A DNA stretch of 64,000 nt from Dactylosporangium sucinum. GTDB taxonomy: Bacteria > Actinomycetota > Actinomycetes > Mycobacteriales > Micromonosporaceae. The position numbers and the translations under genes were made by a program. Each line of letters starts with the position of its first letter. Position 1 is the first letter of the stretch. This document shows, piece by piece, positions 17,601 to 32,600 of this stretch. The stretch is taken from assembly GCF_014647515.1 (NCBI RefSeq), contig NZ_BMPI01000048.1, positions 30,944-94,943 on the forward strand. The letters run 5' to 3'. Under the pieces are notes generated by a model that was not told the DNA's origin, ran no database searches, and was given only the letters and a program-made list of their open reading frames with translations.

Positions 17601-20600
17601 GCCGACTCGTGGTACACGAGTCGCGCGCCGCTCAACGACTTCCGGCCGGTAGCCCCCGCCGCGCGGGTGGGCGAACGGGGCCAACTCGACGAGGTCGCAT
17701 TCGCCGCGGGGATTCCGGTCAACACGCTGCCCGGTCTCGCCGGTCTCGTCACCACGCTGCGGCGGTACGCCGACCAGCACGGCGCTGACGAGAAGACCTA
17801 CGCCGGGGACCAACTCCCGGAGACCCTCTTCAAAAACTACCGGCATCTGGTCGGCGACGGGATGGTCGTCGTCCTCGGCAACATCGAGGTGCTCGTCCGG
17901 CTCGATCTGACGAACCCCCGCCGGGAGAACGCGTGGCCCGAGTCAGCGGACACACCGAACGAGAAGGAGAACGAGAAGGAGAAGAAGGACAAAGAAGAAA
18001 CCGAAGACAACGAGGACGAGAAAGAGAAGGAAGGCAAGAAGGGCCGGGGCGCGAAGGCCGGGAAGACCCGGGGTGCCCGGGAGAGTCCCGCCGGCCGAGC
18101 CGGTCAGGTCCGGGCCAACGAGACGATCCACGGCAACTTCCAGGTTGGCGCGCAAAGCGAAAGCCATTCGGGCCCGACCGGCTGGTTCCGCTTCGGCGGC
18201 TCGATCGGGTTCTCCTTCGGCATCGCTGACAGGCTCATGTCGGTGCGGCTCGGCGTCGCCCTGCGGCACGTCCGGAACCTCATCAACCGCTCGACCGGCA
18301 CGGTCCGGGACGCCGAGGTCGGCCGGGTGGAGGACACCCGCGAGGACGGCGCTCTGCTGTCGGCCGACGCGACGTACCACCTGCGCGTCCGGACGCGTGC
18401 CGCGCAGACCTGGGACAAGATCACCCCGACGCAGATCCGCCCCACGGAACGGCTGACCCTCGCGCTGCCGGAGAAGTACCTGACCCGCGGCAAGCCCGGC
18501 GAGGCCGCCGCACTGGCCGCCGCGATCCGGCCCAAGCAGTCGATCCCCGTCAACGCCGATCAGCGCCTGCCGAAGGCCTTCTACGCCTCGAACCTGACGA
18601 GCCTGCACCTGCTCGCCGACGACATCATCAAACAACTGGAGAAGGAGCGCGGACCGATACCGCTGGGCCACCCGCTGCGGGACTCCGTGTGGCATCGGGT
18701 GTCCAATCTCGACACCCATCTGGACAAGGCGGTCAACCGGCATCGCGGCTACGAGTTCACGCTCGTCGAGGACGGACGGATCACCGCCAACGTCCGGATC
18801 CGGACCCGTCGCGCCCCCGGCAGACCACCGCGTCCGATCAGTGGCCCGAGCAACAAGGCGCACGTCGAGGAGGTGCAGACCGCCATCGCCGGCACGACGG
18901 CCGGGACGTCGATCACCAACGAGGACGTCGTCGAGCCGAGCCTCGAGTTCCTGTTCGTCAAGGTCCCCAAGCTGAAGTTCGGGTTGAAGCTGCCCTACGC
19001 ACGCTGGTCGTGGAACGATCGGGACGGCACCTCCTCCGGCCGGATCGGTCTCTGGGTCCACGTGTCGAGGTATGCCAGCTACACCTCCGCGTACGACATG
19101 GCGCTCGAGCACCAGGCGACCGTGCAGGTCCGCCGGCGCCGCAACGTCCTGGTCAGGGCCCGGGACGCCGCACGCAGAGCGCGGCCGACGACCCGGCTCA
19201 GGCATGCTGGTTCCAACTACGAGCCGAGAACCATTCGAGGCCGGGCGATGGTCCGGGTTCCCACCGCCGACGCGGTCGCGTACTCGATCGAACCGCCGAC
19301 CCCGCCGGGTGTGGTACCGCCGGAGGTACCACCGACGACGTTCACCACCACCACACCGCCGACCGTCCCGCATCACGTCCGCAAGGGCCGAGGCGTCGGC
19401 ATGGGGCTCGTCGAGATCGATCCGGAACTCGTCGACAGATTGGTCCACCGGATCGAACAGGAACTGGACAAGTACGGCTATCTGGTCCGCGACCCGGACG
19501 ACACGTTCAAGCGCAACAACTGGTTCAGCCGCAAGCGCGACAGCCAGGTCAACAACGGCGTGCGGCTGCGCAAGCTCCTCTCCGAGGCGGCGCTGCGGGC
19601 GAACTTCGACGGCATCCATCAGAACGGGTTCGAGTTCAGCCTCGTCAAGCGCCACACCGGCTGGTTCACCAACTTCCGCGTGCGCTCGGCACGGGTGACG
19701 ATTGTTGCGCGCCCTGCAACGAACGAGGACAGAACGGGCAGGACCGTCATCAAGGATCCGACCGCCAATCCGCGGCTCACCAACGAGCGGCAGATCGTGA
19801 ACCTCGAGATGGGGCTCGACTTCGCCGGCGCGTCCGCTGGCGGAGGTCAGGGATTCGCGACCGGGGCAAAGTTGCGTTTCATGCCGTCCAAGGCCGGCAA
19901 GCAGCTGCAAGGGGCCGGCATCGGGGTGGAGTTCGACCTGGGCGTCAGCGGCGACGAATCGGTCAACCACGTCAGCAACATGCCCCGGCTGATGGAGTAC
20001 CAGAAGGACCTCACCGAGTTCGACCACACGACCAACATCCGGGTCGTGATCCAGCACGACGAGCGGCAGTCGTGGTGGCGCCGAGGTCAGCGGCTCCTCA
20101 ACCACGTGTTGGGCTGGCTGCGCCTGCCGCGGATCGGGTCGGTGACCGACCACCGCCTTCCGCACCCGCTTCCCCCTATCTCCACCACCGCGACGGTGCG
20201 GGTGGTGCCGGCCTTCAACACAAAGCCGTCCCACCGCGTCTCGAAGGCGGAGACAGTGCCCGGGCGGAAGAACACACCGAAGTCGATCTTCAAGAAGGCC
20301 GCTGTCGCCTATCTGGATGTCACCGGGCTGCTGCCGACGGCCCGTGCCCACATGGGCGGGATGGCCAAGCCCGGCGGCACGGCCGACGAGGAGCTCTCCA
20401 CCTTCCTCAGCCACAGTCAGGTCCTGTCCCAGTGGGCCGAGGTGACCGAGGGCGTCACCACCGACGGGCCCTTCAAGACGAGGTTCTTCCGGGACAAGCA
20501 CCGCATCGTGTCGTTGAAGGCCGACGTCGGCCCGTCGCAGTTCGTCGGCGCGACGAACGACCCCTACGTCCTCGGCCTGATCAAGCTCTCCCTGACCCAG

Positions 20601-23600
20601 GCCGGCCAGTCCACGAGCCGGCGAAAGGGCCTCGGGGTCGCCCCGCTCGACGTCGCCGCCGGCGGAGATCCTGGGCATACCGACGTGACCGGGCTGAGCG
20701 GATCGGTCAGCCACGCGATGCGGTGGGGTGCGGGTCATGAGCGGGCGACCCGGCAGACCGGTGGTCGCGAGGAACTGGGACTCGGCTTCCAGAAAGGGTA
20801 CGCGTTCCGGGCGCCCGTCTCGTACAACCTCCGCATCGGCAAGACGAAGCGGGCGAAGCTGCTGCCGAACAGCAACCACGTCCCGGCCGACCGCACCATC
20901 GACGACGTCGAGCCGATGATCTACGTCTTGTCGGAGCCGGACGCGCTGGAGGCCTACGCGAACGGCGAGGTGCCGCTCGACGCGGATCAACTCCTGGAAA
21001 TTCTCGCCGCGTGGAGCAGCGGCGAACTGGAGAGCTCTCCCCAGTTGAGGGCCCGCGTCCTCACCCGGTGGGCGAAGACCGCCGCCGCCACCGGGTCGGA
21101 TCCGCATCGGGAACTGCGCCAGGACGCCGCCCGCGAGTTGGCCCGTGGCCACGCCTGGGCGGACCTCGAGATGCCGGACGAGGTAGCCCGGGACTTCCGA
21201 GCCGAGTTCGGGGTCGACCTCGCCGAGCCGATGCAGACCCGCCGGCTCAGCGTGCCGCCGTACCTGAAACCGGGGCACGCCTCGCTGGGCCACAACGGCG
21301 TCCACTCGCTGAACCTGGCCGAGAACCGGCGCTTGTCCGACCTGGTGATGCAGGCCGTGGACAGCCTCGCGCCCGGCCTGTTCGGCAAGACCCACGCCAA
21401 CATCCCGACGGCGCCCGACCCGGCCCGCCGGAAGTGGTGGCACCGCAGCCCGCAGTCTGCCCCGTACGTGGGGAGGCTGCAGGCCGGGGTCGACGCCATC
21501 CAGGCCCTCTTCGACGGGGGGCGGGAACAGGCGCTGCTCGAACAGACGCTGAGCCCGGACGGGTTCACCATCCCCTTCCCCAACCCACACGCCTGGCTGG
21601 GCGAGAACGTCATCGAGGTGAACGTCAAGGCTCGGCTGGTCAGCGAGCCACGGTTCGGCGACTACATCAAGGGCAGTGGGCTGGAGATGTACCGGCACCG
21701 GTACGTCGAACGCCGGACGGCGACGCGGCGGCAGTTCACCCGCGGTACCTCCGTCGGCTTCAAGGGCACACTCGACAACCGGCCCGAGACGACGCCGACA
21801 CCCGAGGAGCAGCGTCGCGACACGCAGCAGAAGGTCACCGGCGGCCCCGGCATCCGGTGGGCCGACGGGTACTCCTTCGCATCGGCGGAGAACCAGCAGT
21901 GGACCGAGGAAAGCACGGTCTATGACTGGGGCAATCAGTACCACGCCGACGCGGACGTCGAGTACATCGTCACGGCCCGGCGCAAGAAGCTCGGCGGACG
22001 CCGCGTCACCAACTGGCTGACCAACCGGGTCATCGCCCGCTTCCGGTACTTCATGTCGGGACCGCGCAACCGTTCGACCGTGCTCCGGGCGCCCCTGGCT
22101 GCCGTCCGCGTGACGGCCGCCGTCGTCGGCGACCTCGCCAGGTGGCTGGCCAGTCCGATCTCCCGCCGGCGAGAACGCCGCCGGGACCGGGGACCGGAGT
22201 TCAGTCGAACGGTCACCGGCCGGGTGCAGCTCAAGATCCCCCGGAGCGTCGCCGAGGCGACGAAGCTCTCGCAGCCCACCGGCCTCCGCGCGAGCCTCAA
22301 CCCGGCCTGGCTGCCCGAGGATGCCTTCGTCGACGCGGTACAGTTCCACGGCGCGGAGGCCGCCAGCCGCCGGCTGCTCGGTGCGCTCTTCGAACGCCCG
22401 GTCAAGTGGAACCGCTGGTGGCCGTCGCGCTGGGTGACCCGCCCCGGGTACCACACGAGCGTGTCCGTGCGGGCGCTCACCACCCGCGACCTGCTCGCGG
22501 CCAACCTCATCGATGCCGCCTTCGCCCCGGGTGGCGTGCCGATCGCCACCGGCGCGTTCGTGCCGGGACACTCGAGCCGCCGGGCGGACCTCACGCTGCG
22601 TGGCCGGCTCGAGGAGATGGAGGTCGTCAGCGCGCTCGACGGCACCGGCACGGGCCGGTACGTGAAGTACCAGCAGGGCGTGAGCGCTTCGACGACCCAC
22701 GACACGCCCTATGTCGCGCTCAGCATGGACGCGGGCGGCCCGGCCAGGCTGACGGTCACCGACGACGCCAACCCCGGCGAGTCGTACGGCGCGCACCGCA
22801 CCGAGGGCGACACCGGCCTGAGCCGGGACGCGCCCAAGTCGCACACCAGCACGTACGCCGACGCGCACCGGCGCGAGGAGCACGTCAAACAGCAGGGGCC
22901 CGCCGTGCTCGTGCGGCTGCGCGGCAGGTACCGGCTCGACGGCCAGAAGCGGGTCGTGCACTGGTGGCGCCCGACCTCCACGGGCCGGCGCCGCACCAGC
23001 GACGAGTTCGGCGGGGACGTGTACGTCGTCATGTTCAAGGCCGAGTACGACGCATTGGTACAGCGGCAGCGCCGCGCCGAGTTCGGCAGGACGACGGACC
23101 GGAAAGGGCGCGGCAGGGCACCGGTCGGTGGACCCGGCTCACCGACCCTGGATCTGGCCGACGCCGTCGGGAGGTTCAATCCGGAGGCCGTCGCGGGAGT
23201 GCCCGCGGATCGACCCGACCTCGCCCTCCGGGCCCATGCGCGCGAGCTCGGCCGGCGGCTCCGGCCGCGACGGGGCGATGTGGTCGTCGTCGAGGCCCGC
23301 ACCCCCGACCAGCACCGGCAGCTCAACGCCTGGGCCGCGGAACACCTGACGCGGCGCGAGATCGCCGCCGTGCACGCGGAGTACGCGGAGAACCGCGCCG
23401 GCCGGGACCTCGTGACCCTGATGACCGCCGCGGTGAACAACGCCCAGCCGGCCGGTCCCAGGCGCGAGCCGCCCCTGCTGGCACACCTGCAGAACGACCC
23501 GCTGCGGACCGCCCGCGCACTGGCCCGCGAACTGCACACCCCGGTCGAGCTGCGGGTACGCGACGAGGACGGCGACGTGACCGCCCGGTTCAGCGTGGCG

Positions 23601-26600
23601 CCGGACGGGTGGTACACCGAGCTCGAGACCAACACCCGCAGCGCGCGCCCGGCCGAGGCGGAACTCGCGGTCGACGCTCTGCCTGCCGGACTGCTCGACG
23701 AGTGCGTGCGCCTCGGCATCAGCCGGGACGAATTGGTCGAGCTGGCCCGCGGCCGCCGGCGGGACATCTCGGCCGACGTGGAGGAGCTCATCCGCGGCCG
23801 GCAACCGGCGTCGGAACTGGCGACCCTGCCGTTGACGCCCGAGCAGGAGACGGCGCTGGCCGACCGCCGGCTCACGGCGGAAGATCAGGAGCCCGGGCCG
23901 GATTCGTGGCTCGAGTCGCTCATCGCGACCGCGCGGCAGCACCCCTGGCCCTCGGCCGCGATCGAGCAGATCGCGGAAACGACCGCCGACGAGCTTCGCA
24001 CGCTGATCGCGCAGCTGCGCGGGCTGCCGGACGACGCGCCGCTGCCGCCACGGTCGGCCATCGCGACCATGCTCGGGATCCGGATCGAGACGATGACCGG
24101 CAGCGGGGTCTCGACCATCAGCGGGCCGGAGACCGGCCAGCCGCTCGTGCTGGTCGAGGTGGGCGAGAACGAGTACCGCCCGACCGAACCGGTCGAGAGG
24201 CCGGCAAGCATGACCCAACCGCCCGGATGGCCGGGGCCGACCGGGTCGACCGCCGACGAGAACCTGCCCAAGAGCATCCTCAGGGGCGGACCCGGCGAGA
24301 CGTTCGAGATTCTTGCGCCGTTCCCGCCGCCCTCGCCCCGCCGGATCAGCCTGACGCTGGCGCACAAGGACCTCGACGACCCGGCCCGGCCGGCCGATCG
24401 CCCGGATGAGTCCATCGGCGTCCCCGCTCTCCCCGTGGACCTCGAAACGGGGGGCACGTCGCTCGATGCTCACCTGAGCCCGAGCCGCGCCGAGCGGCGC
24501 GAGCTGGACTACCAGTACGACACGGTGTTGGCCCAGCTCGAGGTGTACATCGAGGGTCATCCCGAGGAAGCCGCGAGACGGGCGCTGGTGCACAGCCACA
24601 TCAGCACCGACACCGTCATGAACGTCACCAGGACCTGGGCGCTCGTCAATGAGCTCCGCGGCCTGCTGCAGCAGTACCGGCAGGAGGATCACCTCCACCC
24701 GTCGGTGCTGCGCCCGCGCGAGCGGCCCACCGCTCCCGCAACGGATCCCGACCTGGAGATCGGCCTGGGCGACGACGACCACAGCGAAATGGCGATAGCG
24801 TTCGAGGACGACGAAACAGCCGTACCCCTCCAGAGCATCGCCGTGCGCTCCGCCGCCGGCCCGTCCGCCCAGCCCGGTAGCCCGGTCGCGCGGCCGCATC
24901 GGCCCCGAGACGCGGAACCGTCCCGGGACAAGCCGGCCGAACGCGACGAGACCGCCGGCAGTGACCGGACCAGACGGGAACAGGCCGAAACGAGGCTGCG
25001 GAGCTACATCGCGAGCCGTCCCGACCCGGATGGCGACCGGCTGCGGAACCTGGAGAGTCTGCTCACGTCGGGGATCGGCGACCAGTTCATCGCGAACATT
25101 CTCGACAGCCAGCGGGAACGGTACGAAGGCCAGGACACCGGCCAGCAGCAGCAGGGACCGATCTGGTGGTACGAGGGCAACGACACCTTGCCCGGACGGA
25201 CGTACGCACCGAGGCCGCTCCAGCAGGAGTGGCTCGCGGACAACGGCCTTCAGGTGGGTTGGGTGCCGTCCGACGGGAACTGCGTCTTCGCGTCGGCGCT
25301 CAGGACGGTCACGCCGGAACTCCTCACCCAGGCCGCCCGGCTGGTCGCCGGCGCCGCCGGGCTCCCGGTCCCCGGCGACATCAACAGCGCGGAAGGGTTC
25401 CGGCAGTTCCTCGCCAGTCTGTTGCGGCGATCGCTGGTGAACGAAACCATTCAGCGGGAACTCCACCTCGACTTTGCCGCGATCTACCCGGCGAACCACC
25501 CCATCGTCCGCGAAGGATCGGCGGCGCTGACCATCGAGGAGCTCGCCAGCTCGGTGGCAGAGTTGGGCGAGTTCGACAACGCGCGGGGTGACTACTACTG
25601 GATGGTCGTGACCCAGTTCTTCCGGTGGGCGAGCAGCATCTCGAACGCGAACGGCGGCAGTTTCCGGGTGAACCTGCAGGGACTCTCGGAAGGTAAGGGC
25701 CAGGCGGTGCTGGCCGGGGCCACCGACGACGCACCGACCCACGTCATCGTGCTGGTCGACCAGCACTACCTGCCCACCCGGATCCGGTCGGGCGCATCCC
25801 GCCAGGGCGGCTCCGGCCAGAGCGGTGGCGGCGCGACGGTGCTGACGGCCAAGGTGGAGTTCGACCTGCCCCGGTCACCGCTCACTCCGCCTCCGCACCG
25901 GAACGCAGCGCGGCTGCGGGCCGAGGTCGACGCGGCGGCCCGGCGCGCCGACGAACTGGACCCGCGGGTACTGGCGGCCGTCGCCGACCAGGGCGAGGCC
26001 GGGGAGGACGCCCGGGCCGCGTGGCGGGCCTTCGCCGACGGGCTGGCGTCGCTGCGTGCCCGGATCGACGGCGTGACCGAGGAGACGCTGGCCACCACCC
26101 GCACCGAGTTCGGCAGTCTGCTCCTCGGCTACGGCCTCGCCGCCCAACGACTCGCCGACCTGGGCACGGTCCTGCCACGCAGCCGCGAACTGGTGGAGCC
26201 GGACCCGCCGGCAGCGGCGCGGGACGGGGTGCCGGTCGCTCCCGGCGTACGGCGGGCACGCCGTCCCGGCGAGCCCGCGGGGCTGCTCGGCGGCGCCGTC
26301 GCGTTCGAGGTCGAGTTCGGCGGGTTCGAGCTCGAACATCCCGGCGGTGTCGAGCGGCTGATCGACCGGGAGCTGTTCCGCAGGCCCAACCTGCTGTCGG
26401 CCACCGCCGACGTCGGCAACGTCCTGGAGGTCCGCACGCTGCCGATGGCCAGCGTCCTCGGCGAGGAGAACCGGGCGGACCCCGACCTGGTGCTCGACGC
26501 GTTCGCCGATCTGCGCGCCCGGCTGGCCGCGGTGACCGGGCCCACGCCGCTGACCGCGGTGTTCCCGGAAGCGGACGGCCCGGAGGCGGACGGCTTCGCG

Positions 26601-29600
26601 CACGAGGTGCCGGACGTGGTGATCCGGCCCCGGTCCAACCCGCCCGGCGAACTGTACGTGCAGCTCACGGTCGGCGCGGCGCCGCACGCCCTGGTCGCAC
26701 CGCTGGAGGTCGTGGCGGAGGGCACGACGTACAACCCCAGGTCGCGCATGCACCTGTTCAACGGACTCGACTTCGGCACCCTGGTGACCCGGGAGTACCT
26801 GACCGAGCATCTCGGGCAACGGGTGCCGACGTTCGCGCTGCCCTTCCTCACCGACGTGCCGGGTGCCGACGAGCTGCGCGGCTACCTCGCGCTCGTGTAC
26901 GCGCAGGTCGCCGCGGTGCTGGACCACGGGACCAGGCCGCCCGCGAACCGGGTGTTCAGCAAGAACTACGTCGCCGCCGCCGCCCGTACGGCGTTGGCGG
27001 GCCTCCGTGCGGGACTGCCGTCCACCGGGCAGGACTTCCTGGACCAGCACCACGACGAGATCACCGCGCTGCTGCTCGACACCTTCATCACGAGCGTCAA
27101 GTCGCCGGTGCCCCCGGACCAGTTGCTCGACCTGCCGCTGTGGAACCCCGGCGCCGGCACGGTGCGGACCTACCTCGCGAACGCGCTGCGGCCGCTCGGA
27201 CCGGGAGACCCGCCGGTGAGCCAACACGATGCGCTGGAGATCGGCGCCAACATGCCGACGATGGACGACAACGGAGGAAGGCTCGGCAAGCCGCTGGCCG
27301 TCGTGGAGGTCCGCCACTTCGGCGAGCAGTGGGTCGACGAGCCCCAGCTACACCGGCACCTCGCCACCTTCGACTACATCGTCAACGCCGGATACGACCG
27401 GCCGGCGGCCGACGGGTCCCGGCCGAGCCCGCTGCGCGGGCGGGTGCTGTCGGCCATCGCCCGCAGCCGGGCGGACCTCCCGGTCGCTGCGGCGATCGCC
27501 GAGCTCCGCACGGCGCTGGTCGAGACACGTGAACTGGCGGCGGACTGGCTGGCCGCCGACGTCGACGAACACCCGCACACCAGGCTGAACGACACCGACG
27601 GGCTGCACCTGCTGGAACTGGTGGCCGCCGCGATGGCCGGCGACGACGTGCGGCCGCTGCTCGACCCCGCGTTGGCCGTGGCCACCCGGTACGCGCGGAG
27701 GCTGAATGGGGGACGCCAGCTCGTGCGCGACACACATCGCGACGTCCTGCTGGAATCCCGCGACCGGTGGATCGGCGTCGTCCGGGCACTGGACGAGTAC
27801 CGGTTCCAGCTGACCGGACAGCGCCTCGACCCGGATCTGCTGGCGTCACTGGAGGCCGACGACGACACCGGCGCGATGTCGGACGACGACTCCGAGCTGA
27901 CCTCCGGCGACGAGGCGATGACGGACGACAACCTCGCCGCGGAAGCCGGCGACGGCACTTCCGGCAACGACGCCGAGCCGCCGGCCGGCGCAGTGCTGCG
28001 GCTGCGCGGCGGTTTCAGCGCTCGGCGCGACCACCCGTCCGACGACGAGTCCGAGCCCGACTCGGACGGGGACGGGTCCGAGCCGGACAGGGACGCGTCC
28101 GGCACGACGCCGGCCGAGGGGTCCGGCGCCGCCCGCGGATCGTCGTCGAGCGGCCGGAACCTGCTGATCCACCACGTGCCGCTGGTGCGGGACCCGGAGC
28201 AGCCAGATTCGCGCCTGACCGCGACGGAGTACCTCGGCCGGCACTGGAGGGGAACGACGCCTCCGTCGTCGAACCCCACCCCGGAGGACATCCCGGTCGT
28301 GGTGCTCATCGGAACGGCCACCGACGTCGGTCCGCAGTTCGTTGAGGACCTCGCCGAGCGTGGCGTCCTCGCGATCATCGAGGCGACCGATGCCGATCAG
28401 CGGGACCAATACTGGGGATATGCGCCCAACTGGGACGACGGGTCGCTGTTGAACCCCTCCTCCGATCGTCTGGTGGGCCTGGTCCAGGAACTTCGCGCGG
28501 GGTACGTCCAGCGGTTGGCCGCCCTCGCCCTGAAGGTGAGCCGTCGGCGTTTCGAGGCCGGTCAGGACTTCGTGACGGCCGCGGACCTGTGGCAGGTTGT
28601 GCACGCCGCCATCGGCCGGCACGGCGGTTTCCAGCTCGGACCGGTTCGGGCCGCCGCGCGGCTGCTGGATCCGTCGCTCGACCTGCGGGTCCTCGCCGAC
28701 GGTCGGGTCGGCATCGATCCGGGCCTGATCCACCGGGGCGTCGAACTGCCGGCACGGCTCGCCGGGATGGTCGATCAGCAGTACCGGGGACAGATCGACG
28801 GGCCTCAGGTTCTGATCTTTACGGCCGCGACCGCTGCCGACGTCGAGTTCCTGGCTCGACCGGGCGTCATCCTGATTGCCCGGGCGTCCGAGGAGGACAC
28901 CGAGGTCGTCGAGTGGCGTGCGGTGTACGTGGAGATCCGCACCGGTAGGTTGGTCGCCGAACTGGAAAACGAGGATCTGGCGGCGCTGATCGACGAAGCG
29001 CGGGCCGAGGAGCGGCGGGACGTCGAGTCATCGGTCGCCCCGATCCAGCGGCGCGTGTGGGCACTGGACGGCATGGTGCGGATAGCCAGGGAAACCGTCG
29101 ACCAGGCGCTCTGGCTTGCCGTGCGCGATGAACATCACGGCCTTCCCGCGGGTGCCTCGGACTACACGTTCCTGCTCGGCGCGCACCTCCTCCACATGCT
29201 GCACCGTTCCGGAGTACGAGCGACCCGGAACGGCCCTCGGCCGCCGGTGGACGCACGGGTCGCGTACGGCGTGGGCGAGCACGCGGCGTTCGCCGCCGCG
29301 ATCGTTGCCGCGCAGGACGATCTGCAGGCGATCGAGGGCTGGACGGAGGCCGAGGAGGACATCTTCGAGCGGCTGGCGAACCCTGCGACGGACGGGCACC
29401 TGCCCGAGTACGACACGGAGTTCCTGGGCGCGGTGGAGACCGCTGTCCGCGGTCGGCTCGCGGAGCTCGTGACGGATCTCCCCGACAACACGATCGAGCG
29501 GCTCCGGCCGCGGCTGCTGGCGCACCAGGTACCCGGAATCCACGACGCCGACATGGAGCGGTTGCGGGCCTGGGTGACCGAGCAGGTCCGGGCCGCCGAG

Positions 29601-32600
29601 CCGCACCCCGAGGTGCAACCCATCCTGCTGGACCTCCTCGGACGCCTCGTCGACCGCCCGGTGCTGGTCTGGCATCGGGACCAGCCGCCGGCCATGTTCT
29701 GGCCGGGAGGCGAGGAACCGCCGATCCATCTCGTTCAGGCCTCCCCCACCGGGCAGGGTCGATGGGGCCAGTTGGTGCGCTATGCCGTGGCCGCCTGGGT
29801 CACCGCCAACTGGGACGGGCCCGCGCGCACCGCGGATCACCTGATCGAGCATGCGGCACGGATGTGGGCGAGTCGGCTGATCGTGCCGGCGGATCGGTTG
29901 ATCGATGCCGCGACCCGGCCCGAGTTCGTCATCCCGACCGATGTCACCGGGGGGCAGACGGCCCGCGTCCTCGCCCGCAGCTACGACGTCCTGCCGAACC
30001 CGACCGATGGTGCGGTCGGGGGCTTCCTGCCCTTGGCCGACGGGTGGGCCATCCAGGATGTCGGTGCGGGTGCGTGGGTCCGCCCCGGGCAGCTACCGGG
30101 CGATGTCGCGCCGCCTGAGGTGCGAAGGAACACCATTGTCCTGGGCGGTGCCGGACAGCCCGCGGCCGCGGTTCCCGATTCGGTCCGGCGGTGGGTGCTC
30201 AGTCAGATCGACCTCCAGGGGCTCGCGCCAACCATCGAGCTCGTCGACCCGGGGCGGCCTCGTTGGTGGCCCTACGTCGGTCCTGCCCTCCGGAGGAGCG
30301 ATCACCCGTTGGTACAGGTACCGGCGGGGTTCGTGATGGGGGCGACGGACGGTCCCCGGCTGGACCCGGTCCGGGAACTGCCGGCGACCAGCCGTGCCAG
30401 CCTTGTCGTGCTGGGTCCGGTTCGGGCACGGGACGTCGTCGCCGTCGTCTCCGCGCTGCACCAACCGGAACGCCTGGGGCTGGTGGTCGACCTGCGGTTC
30501 GCCGACCGCCCGACGACCGGATCGGGCCTGCGTTGGTCGGCGACCGACCTCGCGCATCACCTGAACGTAGCGGTCGTGCTGCCGCCCGGCGAACTCGCGG
30601 TCGGCGATGCCCTGCCCGCTCACCTGACCCTGGTACCGACGGACCGGCTCGGCCGGCGGACGTTCGTGTCGCTGGCCGAGGCCGCCGAGGTCCGGCCCGT
30701 ACGGTATGCCGGTTCGTCGGTCGACGTGCACGGCGTCCTCAACAACCGCCTGGCCGCACCGGACACCTACCTGCTGCCGGACGGCTGGGAACTGCAGGTC
30801 CTGCCGCGCGGGATCTGGCTGCGTCCGGCCAGCACCCCCGACGCCGTCCGCACCGCGGTCGGCGATGCTGCGGGTACGCCGAGATTCGCGGTCGGCTTCG
30901 GCGATGAGCTGGTTCCGGCCGGGATCATGGCGACGATCACGGAACTCGAGGCCGCGATCCCAGGGGCCACGTTCCAGCGCGTCGACGTGCGGACCGACTG
31001 GGTCGAGATCGCCCGCGACGGGGCGGAGCGGCCAGGTGCAGACCATGGCGGAGTCGCCGGCGGCGACGGCCAGCCACGGTTCGCCGTCGTTCGCGGACCC
31101 GACGGTTCGTGGTCGCTGCGCCTGCGGCCGGACGGTCTGACGGTCGAGCCGAACTCGATCGAAACGTTGGCGGACGTCGTTCAGGCGGTCACGGAGCTGG
31201 CGCAGTCGCCCGAGACGGAGATGATCAGGGTCTCGATCGAGGCCGACGGTCACGCCGGCTCGGAGCCGGAGGCCGTGAACGCCGGGCAGCGGCGCGCGGA
31301 CGCGGTGCAGCGAATCCTGCGGGAAGAGATCGACCAGACCCATCACCCCCGGATCCGCTTCGAGATCCACCAGCACGCGCGGACGGAGGGTCCCGCCTCC
31401 GCGGATGTGGCGGTGCGTGTCCGGGCCGTGCGGCTGCAGGCCGAGGTGCGGGGCGCGCGCGCCCTTGTCGCGGAACAGCCCCGGCCGGTCGAACCCAAGG
31501 GCATGCTGCGGGCTTGGCGGCTGGCGGCTCCAGCCGCGGTCGCGCCCGGTCAGGCCGACGACCCCACCCACGGACCCCGGGCGTACGGCGCCGTGGTCCT
31601 CGAACCGGCGTACCTGAACGAGGACGACGTGGGGCGCGCCGCCGTCGAGCGGCTGCGGTGGCTGGCCGAAAGCGTCGCGACGGAGTATGCCCAGCCGGAG
31701 TCCGGTCTGACGGTGGTGGCCAGGCTCTGGCACGGGGAGTCGGCGCTGCCCGCCGTCGTCGCCGGTGGATTCCTCCTCCAGCAGCCGCCGGGCCGGCCCG
31801 GGCCGGCGATGGTGGAGATGGTGCGGCTGCTGAACGCCGGCGAGTTGCTCAGGGACATCAACACGGTTGGGCAAGTGCGGGGCACCGGCCTCCCTTCGGC
31901 CGAGGATCGGGTGACCGTGGTCCTCACCGAGGCGGCTCCGGGCACGGCACGCCAGTTCCACCACCTGCTGGTGCAGGCCAACCGTGAGCGACGGACCACC
32001 GGCGAGTTCTTCGTGCGGACGCTGACCGTCGTCGACCACACCACGAGGGACACGTACCGCGTCACGTTCGGCCCACTGGACCCCGAGAGCAGGGCCAGGA
32101 GGCTGTTCCACCGGGTCCGCGGCATGGTCGGTGGGCATGTGGTCGGTGCAGAGCCACCCTACGACGTCATCGGCCCGCCGCCACCCGAGTTGCCCGTGCC
32201 CCTGGATGGTCCTTTCCAGGGTGCGGAGTCCTGGCGCCAGTGGGCCCTGCAGGGTGTGTGGCCGGTGCCCGCCGAGACCGGGCAGCCCGGCGCGGCGGGC
32301 GAATACCCGTGGGTGCTTCCGGCCCAGGCGCACGGGCGCCGAATGACGCTGCCGCAGGAGGGCAACCAACCACCCGCCGATGTCGTCGTGATCCTCAACG
32401 GAGGCTATCCGACGGGGATGTGGATCAATGGAGTCCGGCCGGCGCTGTATCCACGGGTTGACGGACGCCGGCCTGATGACGCCGAGGCCGACGCCGCCTA
32501 CCTTGTCGACGACCCGCGCATCGCGGCGCGTGAATTGCAGCAGTATCTGGCCACCACTATCGGCGCATGGGACGGCCTGGCGGTCGGGCCTTGGGCTCAA

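Noticed and set aside
17943..22961. A 1,672-residue minus-strand open frame inside the giant gene
   Set aside because: The translation is Arg/His/Val/Gly-skewed with no recognisable domain or ribosome site; it mirrors the codon bias of the plus-strand gene.
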